Positions 28,917 to 36,201 of a stretch of DNA of 64,000 nucleotides are shown here, in pieces. Source of the DNA: Paenibacillus pedocola (GTDB taxonomy: Bacteria; Bacillota; Bacilli; Paenibacillales; Paenibacillaceae); contig NZ_CP134223.1 of the NCBI RefSeq assembly GCF_031599675.1, positions 496,001 to 560,000 on the forward strand, given 5' to 3'. Below the pieces are notes generated by a model. The model worked only from the letters and a program-made list of their open reading frames with translations, made no database searches and was not told where the DNA came from. How positions within the stretch are numbered: the stretch's first letter is position 1; each line of letters begins with the position of its first letter. The translations under genes and the position numbers were made by a program.

Positions 28917-30207
28917 ATTTATTTCTCTGCGGCACTTCAAGCCGCTCCAACCCGTTCATATATTTACGAAGCGCTGCCGGAATATAAATCGACCCGTCCT
29001 CCTGCTGGTGGTTCTCCAGCAGCGGTATTAAAATCCGCGGCGTAGCCACTGCGGTGTTGTTCAGCGTATGGCAATACTGCAGCCGCCCGTGCTCGTCACG
29101 GTAGCGGATATTCGACCGGCGCGCCTGGAAATCCAGCAGATTGGATGCCGAATGCGTCTCGCCGAAGGCCTCACGGCTGGGCATCCAGGTCTCCACATCA
29201 TATTGCTTGTGGGTCTTCAGCGACATATCACCGCTGCATACCGCAACGATGCGGTAAGGCAGCTCCAGCAGCTGCAGGATATACTCGGCGTTGGCCAGGA
29301 TCTCCTGCAGCATCTGCTCCGAAGTATCCGGGTTATTCTTGCATAATACCACCTGCTCGATCTTCGAGAACTGGTGCACCCGGTAGAGGCCGCGTACATC
29401 GCGCCCTGCCGAGCCGACCTCCCGGCGGAAGCAGGCCGACATGCCGGCAAGTCGCATCGGCTCATCAAGTTCTACGATCTCATCGCTGTACAGCGAGACC
29501 AGCGAGACCTCCGACGTGCCGGCCAGCCAGCGGTTCTCCCCGTTGAGCTCATAGGTTTGGTCCTTGCCGCCAGGGAAAAAACCAGTCCGCTCCAGCGCTT
29601 CCGGACGGACAATCACCGGCACATCCATGGACGTGAAGCCGCGCTCTGCGAGTACATCCAGGGCCAGCCGCTGCACGGCCAGATGCAGATAGAGGCCGGC
29701 ATTCTTCAGCACATAGCTGCGCGGTCCGCCGGCTTTGACCCCGCGCGGGATGTCGAGGATGCCGTGCAGCTCGCCCAGCTCCACGTGATCGCGCGGCGCG
29801 AAGCTGAATTCCGGCAGGGTTCCGGTCCGCCGCAGCTCCACGTTCTCGCTGTCGTCCCTGCCGATCGGCGTATCCGCCGATACGGGATTCGGCGCAAGCA
29901 GCTGAAGCTCCCCGCAGCGGCGGTCGGCCTCGGCCAGATCCGCTTCCAGAACTGCCAGCCGGCTGTTCAGCTTCCGGACCTGCTCCTTAGCCTGCTCCCC
30001 GGCAGCGGCATCGCCCTGGCGCAGCAGCTGTTCCACCTCTTTGGTCAACCCGTTGCGCTCAGCCCGGTGTTGCTCCGTTTCGCGGCGCAGCAGGCGCCGC
30101 TTGTCGTCCCACGCCAGCAGCTCATCCAGCGGGAAATCGACTCTTTTCCACGCCGCCGTATTTCTCACAAGTTCTTTGTTCTCCCTAATCCAGTTCATGT
30201 CCAGCAT
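28915..30207 (-). CDS. serS: seryl-tRNA synthetase (second, T-box regulated type)
   Basis: 430 residues. The N-terminal two-helix coiled-coil arm (residues 1-110) binds the tRNA-Ser long variable arm. The class II core has motif 2 at FRREVGSAGRDVRGLYRVHQF and motif 3 at LNNTAVATPRILIPLLENHQ. Motif 3 in the housekeeping enzyme normally reads LNGSGLAVGRT, so this is a diverged branch, perhaps a second copy giving tolerance to a SerRS inhibitor. It charges tRNA-Ser with serine. AAAGGAG precedes the ATG, and the leader is a T-box. Confidence 0.88.
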   Translation of the reverse strand: MLDMNWIRENKELVRNTAAWKRVDFPLDELLAWDDKRRLLRRETEQHRAERNGLTKEVEQLLRQGDAAAGEQAKEQVRKLNSRLAVLEADLAEADRRCGELQLLAPNPVSADTPIGRDDSENVELRRTGTLPEFSFAPRDHVELGELHGILDIPRGVKAGGPRSYVLKNAGLYLHLAVQRLALDVLAERGFTSMDVPVIVRPEALERTGFFPGGKDQTYELNGENRWLAGTSEVSLVSLYSDEIVELDEPMRLAGMSACFRREVGSAGRDVRGLYRVHQFSKIEQVVLCKNNPDTSEQMLQEILANAEYILQLLELPYRIVAVCSGDMSLKTHKQYDVETWMPSREAFGETHSASNLLDFQARRSNIRYRDEHGRLQYCHTLNNTAVATPRILIPLLENHQQEDGSIYIPAALRKYMNGLERLEVPQRNK

Positions 30208-30239
30208 GCCGCATTCGCTCCTTTTGTCTTAAAAAAATA

Positions 30240-30456
30240 CAAAAAACGCCCTCATCCATGGGACGAGGAGCGTCAGCTCGCGGTGCCACCCAGGTTGACC
30301 GAACTCCATAAAAATAGCTTAACAGCGGAATCCGATCCTCTTTGGTCTTCGCGGTAACGGGCGAAACCCGGTAAACTTAGGGAACACAGAAATGCTCCGG
30401 TCGCAGACGCCTCACGGTTGGATGCCGGTCATTGGCCTGATTGGGATGTAGGTTTG
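30240..30456 (-). promoter_or_regulatory. T-box leader of serS
   Basis: On the minus strand the conserved T-box core GGTCAACCTGGGTGGCACCG is at 30297-30278. It is followed by a terminator with arms ACGCTCCTCGTCC and GGATGAGGGCGT and a run of six Ts (ending near 30240). Uncharged tRNA-Ser pairing would favour the antiterminator and allow serS expression. I could not place the specifier codon with confidence. Confidence 0.9.
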
Positions 30457-30462
30457 CCGATC

Positions 30463-30491
30463 ATTATATCCCAGAAATCTGACATATGCAA
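30463..30491 (-). promoter_or_regulatory. promoter of serS T-box transcript
   Basis: Minus strand: TTGCAT (30491-30486), a 17-base spacer and TATAAT (30468-30463). Transcription would start near 30456, which gives a leader of about 250 bases. Confidence 0.7.
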
Positions 30492-30524
30492 GGGCTCCGA
30501 GTCTGCCTGCAGCGTAGATCAGGT

Positions 30525-30558
30525 TTGACAATAATCCGTCTTATTTGATAGGATTATT
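30525..30558 (+). promoter_or_regulatory. promoter with embedded inverted repeat before FMN reductase gene
   Basis: TTGACA at 30525-30530 is followed after about 18 bases by TAGGAT. AATAATCC (30530-30537) and GGATTATT (30551-30558) form an 8-base inverted repeat that spans the promoter core, a typical repressor arrangement. The regulator is unknown. Confidence 0.5.
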
Positions 30559-30631
30559 ACTAATTTAAAGTAATTATGCTTGCACAAAGCGGCATATTCC
30601 ATTCATACCCAGAAGCGGAAGAGGTGTAGAA

Positions 30632-31186
30632 GTGGCCAAAATAGTTGTAATTAACGGAACGCCATCCCTGGTATCACGGATTAACGCGGTCATCGAATAT
30701 GCAGAGGGAGATCTGCGCGGGCGCGGTTTCGAAGTAGATCGGATTAATGTTGCCGAGCTTCCGGCCGAAGATTTGATTCACACCAAGTTTGAGAGCGAAG
30801 CCATTGTCAAAGCCAATGGGCTTGTAGCTGAGGCCGACGCGGTAATCGTGGTTAGCCCGGTATATAAGGCTTCTTACACAGGTGTACTGAAGACCTTCCT
30901 CGATCTGGTTCCGCAAAAAGGCCTCGCCGGCAAAATCGTGCTTCCGCTCTTCATGGGCGGCAGCCTGGCACATCTGCTGGCGATTGACTACGCACTGAAG
31001 CCGGTGCTGTCCGTACTCGGGGCACGTCATATCCTGGGCGGCGTATATGCGGTTGACTCCCAGGCGGTGCGTAACGATCAGGGTGTCGTTGAACTGGCCG
31101 AGGAGCTCAAGCTGCGACTGAACAGCGTGCTCGAGGAGCTTGCGGAAGAAACTACGCATAAAGCAGCGCGGAAAGCCGGAGAGTAA
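30632..31186 (+). CDS. NADPH-dependent FMN reductase, SsuE-like
   Basis: 184 residues with a flavodoxin-like fold. The N-terminal VVINGTPSLVSRINAVIEYA is the phosphate-binding loop for FMN. VVSPVYKASYTGVLKTFLDLVP and LPLFMGGSLAHLLAIDYALKPVL are the conserved SsuE-type segments. SsuE reduces free FMN for an alkanesulfonate monooxygenase. No monooxygenase gene lies nearby, so the partner is unknown. It starts with GTG behind GAAGAGGTG and is a single-gene unit ending at a terminator. Confidence 0.85.
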   Translation: MAKIVVINGTPSLVSRINAVIEYAEGDLRGRGFEVDRINVAELPAEDLIHTKFESEAIVKANGLVAEADAVIVVSPVYKASYTGVLKTFLDLVPQKGLAGKIVLPLFMGGSLAHLLAIDYALKPVLSVLGARHILGGVYAVDSQAVRNDQGVVELAEELKLRLNSVLEELAEETTHKAARKAGE

Positions 31187-31290
31187 CTAACCCAGCAACT
31201 ATCGGCGTGTGAACAGAACAGTCGAAACCCCCACATTGCCGACAATTCAGCGATTAGCTAACCCAGAACCAGCGACGTGTGACTAGAACA

Positions 31291-31336
31291 AATAAAATCC
31301 CCGAACTGCCGGAAATCGGCGGTACGGGGATTTTTA
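31291..31336 (+). terminator. intrinsic terminator after FMN reductase gene
   Basis: AAATCCCCG pairs with CGGGGATTT, an inner GCCG/CGGC stem surrounds the loop, and TTTTT follows. It lies about 105 bases after the stop, in the second unit of an imperfect local duplication. Confidence 0.85.
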
Positions 31337-31370
31337 CATACCAATTTTACAGTCGGGCTAAGCCGATTAC

Positions 31371-31562
31371 GATTCTATTGCATTCTGTGCAGCAGAATCG
31401 CATCCTCGAGCGGTGAAAGTAGATTTGATTGCACTTCGTACAATAGAAAGTGGCCGATTACGCCTAAATCAGGCTACCTGCCGACAATCTGCTGCACAAA
31501 CTACAACAGATCACATGTTTAAGCTGGAATTAATTAAATCTGCTGCACGAACTACAACAGAT
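31371..31562. repeat. cluster of four short related hairpins
   Basis: Four dyads sit in an otherwise gene-free gap: GATTCT..AGAATC at 31371-31399, ATTG..CAAT near 31429-31444, and two nearly identical 25-base units opening ATCTGCTGCAC and closing CAACAGAT at 31487-31511 and 31538-31562. Centres are about 51, 63 and 51 bases apart. The last two differ at one position. No protein is encoded. Confidence 0.6.
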
Positions 31563-31610
31563 TCCCTTTTAACGGCAGTCGAAGCTAATCCATTGCTATT
31601 GAGCTGGATA

Positions 31611-31638
31611 ACCGCTCCTGCGCAGCGGCTCTTTTTTT
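31611..31638 (+). terminator. terminator converging on nrdB
   Basis: CCGCT and AGCGG pair around a 7-base loop, and CTTTTTTT follows on the plus strand. The T-run overlaps the nrdB stop codon on the other strand. Confidence 0.55.
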
Positions 31639-32668
31639 ACAAATCATCAAATCCGTTGTCGTCGCCGACCTTGCCGTAATTGCGCGATTTGGCTTCGAAG
31701 AAGTCGGTTTTGGTCGCGTTCAGCGCTTCGTCAGAGAAAGGCTTGATCCACGGCATGCAGTTAACGTCGACGCCTTGGTAAGCCTTGTCCAGACCCATCA
31801 GGGTCAAGCGTTTATTGGCAATATATTTGATATAGTCGCTCAGCTCGTTCATGTCGATGCCGCGCACATTGGTCAGCGTGTAGTGCCCCCAGTTGGTTTC
31901 CAGCTCTACAGCGCGGTCAATGGTACGGTAGACGTAGTCCATGTTCTCTTTTGTGTTCAGCTCAGGGTAATCGACCAGCAGCTGCTTAAACACTTCCGCG
32001 AAGAAGTAGCAGTGCTGATTCTCGTCACGCTGGATGTAGGAGATCATCTGGCTGGTCGCCATCATCTTCTGGTCACGGGCCAGATTGTAGAAGAAGGCGA
32101 ATGTGCTGTAGAAGAAAATCCCTTCCAGGATGAGATCGGCCACCAGTGCGCGGAAAAAGGTATCCTTCGACGGCGCGTCGCGGAACTCCTGATAGATGTC
32201 GGAGATGAACTGGTTACGCTCCAGCAGTACCGGATCATGCTTCCAGTATTCAAAAATCTCCTTCTGCTCGCTGTCAGACACAATCGAAGAGAGGACATAG
32301 GAGTAGGACTGGTTGTGCACGACCTCCTGCTGTCCGATGATTGCCGAAATGGCCTCAAGCGAAGAGTCGGTAAAATAACGCTTCACATCGCCGACGAACA
32401 TCGTCTGCATCGAGTCCAGCACCGCCAGCAGCGAGATGTTGATCTTGAACACGCGCTGTTCCTCAGCCTCCAGCTGCGGGAACTGCTGGGCATCCTTGGA
32501 CATCGGGATCTCGTCAGCGATCCAGTGGTTGAGCAGCAGCACCTTGTACAGCTTGTACATATGCGGCATGCGGATATCGTTCCAGTTCAGAATTCCCGAG
32601 CATTCCCCGTCGATGATACGGGTCGATTGGTTCGGTGCTTCCGTATTAAAAATCTTTTGTAATTGCAT
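31637..32668 (-). CDS. nrdB: ribonucleoside-diphosphate reductase, class Ia beta subunit
   Basis: 343 residues of the ferritin-like R2 fold. E115, H118 and the radical Tyr Y122 are visible in QQEVVHNQSYSYV, in the same spacing as E. coli R2. The second helix pair shows LEGIFFYSTFAFFYNLAR and QRDENQHCYFF, which supply the other iron ligands. It generates the tyrosyl radical for NrdA in the cytoplasm under aerobic conditions. GGAGGG precedes the ATG. It lies 243 bases after nrdA, and the gap is filled by an interspersed repeat. Confidence 0.94.
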   Translation of the reverse strand: MQLQKIFNTEAPNQSTRIIDGECSGILNWNDIRMPHMYKLYKVLLLNHWIADEIPMSKDAQQFPQLEAEEQRVFKINISLLAVLDSMQTMFVGDVKRYFTDSSLEAISAIIGQQEVVHNQSYSYVLSSIVSDSEQKEIFEYWKHDPVLLERNQFISDIYQEFRDAPSKDTFFRALVADLILEGIFFYSTFAFFYNLARDQKMMATSQMISYIQRDENQHCYFFAEVFKQLLVDYPELNTKENMDYVYRTIDRAVELETNWGHYTLTNVRGIDMNELSDYIKYIANKRLTLMGLDKAYQGVDVNCMPWIKPFSDEALNATKTDFFEAKSRNYGKVGDDNGFDDL

Positions 32669-32740
32669 TAGGTTCCCTCCTGTAATTTGCTTGAGCTAAT
32701 CTTTCTGTGGTGGTTTGTCCATAAAAACGGTTGGAGTCAC

Positions 32741-32865
32741 GGAGAGGGAGTTTGGAGCTGGAGGAGCGTCAGCGTTCGCCTTTGTCTGCGGATTTCAACC
32801 GTGAATAACGGTTGAAATAAAGAAATCTGCAGACAACAGCGACCGGAAGCCCAAACATTCCTCGC
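32741..32865 (-). repeat. interspersed palindromic repeat, copy A
   Basis: Read on the minus strand it opens GAGGAATGTTTGGGCTTCCG, contains the dyad GTCTGCAGATTTC/GAAATCCGCAGAC, and ends near CCAAACTCCCTCTCC. Its ends are imperfect inverted repeats. It is the same family as 35320-35486 and 53064-53192. It sits between nrdA and nrdB and would be transcribed with them. Confidence 0.75.
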
Positions 32866-32911
32866 AGTGACGAACAAATCACCGTTTTTTTCTGTTCAAG
32901 CACTAAGAAAA

Positions 32912-35245
32912 TTAGCTCGCGCAAGATTCACACTCTTCTATGGTAAGTGCACGGCTCCGCACATAATACGTTGACTTCAGTCCGCCCTTCCAGGCGTTCA
33001 AGTGCAGCTGCAGGAAATCGGTGGCCTTAATGTCCGGCGTCACGTACAGGTTGAAGCTCTGGCCCTGATCGACGTGGCGCTGGCGGGCCGAGGCCATGCG
33101 GATCGACCAGTTTTGATCAATCAGGAAGGCCGTCTTGTAGTACCAGATGGTTTTCTCGGACAGATCTGGCGCCGGGTTAGCGATCTTGTAGGTAGTCTTC
33201 TCCTCGTAGGAGAGCAGCTCATAGAGCGGATCGATACTGGCGGTCGAGCCGGCAATGATCGAAGTCGAGCCGTTCGGCGCAATCGCGAACAGCCAGGCGT
33301 TGCGCACGCCGTCCGCAGCCACTTCCTGCTGGAGCTGGCGCCACTGCTCTGCTGTTACATACTTGCCTTCCTGTTCACCGCTGGTATAGCCGCGTTTCGT
33401 GAAGTACTCGCCGGTCTCCCAGTCGGAGCCGGCAAACTTCGGATAGCGGCCCTTTTCACGGGCCAGCTCCATGCTGGAGCGCACAAGCAGATAATTGATG
33501 TGCTCATACAGATGGTCGTTGTATTCGATAGCTTCCTCGGACTCCCAGCGGATGCCTTCCAGGGCCAGCAGATGGTGCAGGCCGAAGGTGCCGAGGCCGA
33601 CAGCACGGTATTGGCTGTTCGTGTACTGCGCCTGCAGCACTTCAATATTGTTAATGTCGATAACATTGTCGAGCATGCGGACCTGAATCGGCACCAGTCT
33701 TTCCAGCACGCCAGCCGGAACAGCGCGGGCCAGGTGGATGGAGTTCAGGTTGCAGACAACGAAGTCGCCGGGGATTTTGGAGATGACGATCCGGGTCTGG
33801 CCGTCCTTCGTCACCAGTTCTTCCTGCTCGATCACGGTCGCCGACTGGTTCTGCATAATTTCCGTGCACAGGTTGGAGGAGAAAACCATGCCCTGATTGC
33901 GGTTCGGATTGGTGCGGTTGACGGTATCGCGGTAGAACATATACGGCGTACCGGTCTCGAGCTGCGACTTCATAATCCGCTTCATGATGTCGATGGCCGG
34001 CACCGTGATGCGGGAGAGCTCCAGATTGGCTGTGGCTTCAGCGTATTTTTCGCGGAAAGCGCCTTGGCCAAGCTCTTCGTCATAGAAATCCTCAAGACCG
34101 AGAGCGCGGCCGTTCGCGTCTTTCCAGCCCATAACCTTCTTCACTTCATGCGGGCAGAAGAGGTTCCAGTGGCCGCGTGCTTCTACAGCTTCCATGAACA
34201 GATCGGGCAGGCAGACACCGTGGAACACGTCATGGGCGCGCATCCGCTCGTCGCCGTTATTCAGCTTCAGGTCGAGGAAGGCGAGAATGTCCTTGTGGAA
34301 CACGTCGAGATAGACAGCGACCGCGCCTTTGCGCGTGCCGAGCTGGTCTACGCTGACAGCGGTATTGTTCAGCTGGCGGATCCAAGGGATAACGCCGGAG
34401 CTGGTGTTCTTGTGGCCGCGGATATCGGAGCCGCGGGCCCGGACTTTGCCGAGGTAGACGCCGATGCCTCCGCCCATTTTGCTGAGCCGGGCTACGTCGG
34501 TGTTGGAGTCAAAAATGCCCTCCAGCGAGTCGTCCACTGTGTCGATGAAGCAGCTGGAGAGCTGCCCGGCGACCTTTTTACCGGCATTGGACATGGTTGG
34601 CGTGGCAGCGGTCATATAAATGTTGCTCATGGCCCAGTAGGCCTCTTTTACCAGCTCAAGGCGCTTCTCTTCCGGCTCACGGTGCATGAGGAACATCGCG
34701 ATAATCATGTAACGCTCCTGCGGGAGCTCCATCACGCGTCCGTCAAAATCATGGGCCAGATAGCGGTCGGACAGTGTCAGCAGCCCGATATAATCGAACA
34801 AGAGGTCACGGGTGTAATCGATACATTCGCCAAGCTCGGCAATCTGCGCTTTGGTGTAGTGGGTCAGCAGCTCTTCGCGGTAGATGCCTTTTTTGACCAG
34901 GTCGGTAATCAGCGGGTAGAGTTCACCGTAAGGCTCCTCCGGATAGGCTTTATAGCGGCGGTTGACGGCGGCTTTCTTATATAGGGAAGTCAAAAGCGAG
35001 CGGGCGGCGGCAAACTTCCAGTCCGGCTCTTCTTTGGTTACGAGCTCAAGGGCGCTCATCGTAAAAGCACTGCTGATTTCTTCTCCGCTGACCTCTTCAC
35101 GGCGCAGCTTGGACTGCACTCCGCGCAGCAGCGTTTCTTTGCTGAGCTGTTCCAGGCCATTCAGGATACGGTCGGCATATACGGAAAGGCGCATTTCATC
35201 AAAAGCCAGCTGGCGGTTATCGGGTTTCACTACGAGTTGTGGCAT
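32912..35245 (-). CDS. nrdA: ribonucleoside-diphosphate reductase, class Ia alpha subunit
   Basis: 777 residues. An N-terminal ATP-cone (about 1-95) is the overall activity switch and marks NrdA rather than NrdE. The catalytic barrel shows SSCFIDTVDDSLEGI, KMGGGIGVYLG and FSSNLCTEIMQ (active-site Cys and Glu). The radical-transfer Tyr pair is in KSTYYVRS, and the C-terminal shuttle cysteines are in EECESCAS. It reduces NDPs to dNDPs with NrdB. The gene lies downstream of nrdDG but is separated by a terminator and has its own possible promoter. Confidence 0.94.
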   Translation of the reverse strand: MPQLVVKPDNRQLAFDEMRLSVYADRILNGLEQLSKETLLRGVQSKLRREEVSGEEISSAFTMSALELVTKEEPDWKFAAARSLLTSLYKKAAVNRRYKAYPEEPYGELYPLITDLVKKGIYREELLTHYTKAQIAELGECIDYTRDLLFDYIGLLTLSDRYLAHDFDGRVMELPQERYMIIAMFLMHREPEEKRLELVKEAYWAMSNIYMTAATPTMSNAGKKVAGQLSSCFIDTVDDSLEGIFDSNTDVARLSKMGGGIGVYLGKVRARGSDIRGHKNTSSGVIPWIRQLNNTAVSVDQLGTRKGAVAVYLDVFHKDILAFLDLKLNNGDERMRAHDVFHGVCLPDLFMEAVEARGHWNLFCPHEVKKVMGWKDANGRALGLEDFYDEELGQGAFREKYAEATANLELSRITVPAIDIMKRIMKSQLETGTPYMFYRDTVNRTNPNRNQGMVFSSNLCTEIMQNQSATVIEQEELVTKDGQTRIVISKIPGDFVVCNLNSIHLARAVPAGVLERLVPIQVRMLDNVIDINNIEVLQAQYTNSQYRAVGLGTFGLHHLLALEGIRWESEEAIEYNDHLYEHINYLLVRSSMELAREKGRYPKFAGSDWETGEYFTKRGYTSGEQEGKYVTAEQWRQLQQEVAADGVRNAWLFAIAPNGSTSIIAGSTASIDPLYELLSYEEKTTYKIANPAPDLSEKTIWYYKTAFLIDQNWSIRMASARQRHVDQGQSFNLYVTPDIKATDFLQLHLNAWKGGLKSTYYVRSRALTIEECESCAS

Positions 35246-35319
35246 AAATTAATCATCCTTTCGTGGTTATATAAGTTGAATGTAAGTCTTGTAGAGTAAA
35301 GATCAGTCGCAACTACGTT

Positions 35320-35486
35320 GAATGTTTGGACTTACGGCCGCTGTTGTCTACAGATTTCTTGATTTTTACCGCTTATTGCGGTTGAAATCCGTAGACTGCT
35401 TATGCTTCCGAAGCTAGCTTTCCTGCGGAAAGCTTTCAGGCGGACGCTCTCGCTCCTTCAGTTCCAAAATTCCCCTCCGTCGCTCC
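35320..35486 (+). repeat. interspersed palindromic repeat, copy B
   Basis: It opens GAATGTTTGGACTTACGGCC, carries the dyad GTCTACAGATTTC/GAAATCCGTAGAC, and ends CAGTTCCAAAATTCCCCTCC. Compared with copies A and C it holds an extra segment of about 35 bases (TATGCTTCCGAAGC, then GCTTTCCTGCGGAAAGC, itself a hairpin). It lies in the nrdA 5' region on the opposite strand. TATGCTTCCGAAGC recurs at about 3998, before the GH94 gene. Confidence 0.75.
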
Positions 35487-35515
35487 TTCCTTTCTTCAAT
35501 AGTCTTAAAGTTCAA

Positions 35516-35543
35516 TCTATATTAGTTTAATTTTCAATATCAA
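35516..35543 (-). promoter_or_regulatory. possible promoter of nrdAB
   Basis: Minus strand: TTGATA (35543-35538), a 16-base spacer and TATAGA (35521-35516). It would give nrdA a leader of about 265 bases containing repeat copy B. No good NrdR box is visible here. Confidence 0.4.
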
Positions 35544-35562
35544 AATTTGATCTATAGGGGCG

Positions 35563-35583
35563 AAAAAAACGGCCTGCAAGGCC
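35563..35583 (-). terminator. intrinsic terminator after nrdG
   Basis: On the minus strand GGCCT and AGGCC pair around a 3-base loop and are followed by seven Ts. A second small hairpin (CGTCCTGCATAGGACG) lies just before it. This separates nrdDG from nrdAB. Confidence 0.75.
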
Positions 35584-35685
35584 AGTGAAAAGCGTATTAC
35601 CGTCCTATGCAGGACGGCACCGCTTCAATAAAAACACAAGGATAAAGTATAGCACGAATCATGCTGCTGAACAGCCGAATAACAT

Positions 35686-36201
35686 TTACAGCACCGCCGG
35701 CTGCCAAAGCACAACTTCGCTGCCTGCCAGACTGGCCGGGATATCAATGATCCGCTGGTTGCTGCTTCCCCGGTAGGGGAGGGTAGTGTCTTTGAGTTCT
35801 TCTACAAAACGTCCATCAATGACCACCTGGCACAGGGCCAGCAGGTTCCATTCCGGTGAGCCGGGAGCAGCAGTGAGCTCCTCGTACGTGTAGCCGGTAT
35901 AGATCCAGATCGGAAAGTCCGGCAGGACGGCACGCAGCTCCTGAATGAAGCCCATAGCCTCCTCTGCCGAGAAAAAAGGATCGCCGCCCGCCAGCGTCAG
36001 TCCATCCAGCAGCGGGTTGGCAGCCATTTCGGCGATGATCTCCCGCTGGCGCTCCAGGGTGAAAGGTTCGCCGAAATTGAAATTCCAGGTCTTCGGGTTG
36101 AAGCAGCCCGGGCAGCGGTGCCGGCAGCCGCTGAGGAAGAGGACGGCCCGCATGCCTTCTCCCTCGTTAATCGATTCCGGGTAGTAGCCGCAAATATTCA
36201 T
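35686..36201 (-). CDS. nrdG: anaerobic ribonucleotide reductase activating protein (radical SAM)
   Basis: 171 residues. The radical-SAM cluster motif CxxxCxxC is in SGCRHRCPGC (about residues 30-39), followed by GLTLAGGDPFF, the SAM-binding segment. It uses a [4Fe-4S] cluster and S-adenosylmethionine to form the glycyl radical on NrdD. Its ATG overlaps the nrdD stop (ATGA), so translation is coupled. Confidence 0.95.
   Translation of the reverse strand: MNICGYYPESINEGEGMRAVLFLSGCRHRCPGCFNPKTWNFNFGEPFTLERQREIIAEMAANPLLDGLTLAGGDPFFSAEEAMGFIQELRAVLPDFPIWIYTGYTYEELTAAPGSPEWNLLALCQVVIDGRFVEELKDTTLPYRGSSNQRIIDIPASLAGSEVVLWQPAVL

Noticed and set aside
31371..31562. CRISPR array
   Set aside because: Only four hairpins with unequal sequence and spacing, no constant 24-37 base repeat and no cas genes.
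33002..34984. 660-codon open frame on the plus strand
   Set aside because: It is the antisense of nrdA. Its translation has no recognisable domain, while nrdA on the other strand has all class Ia motifs.
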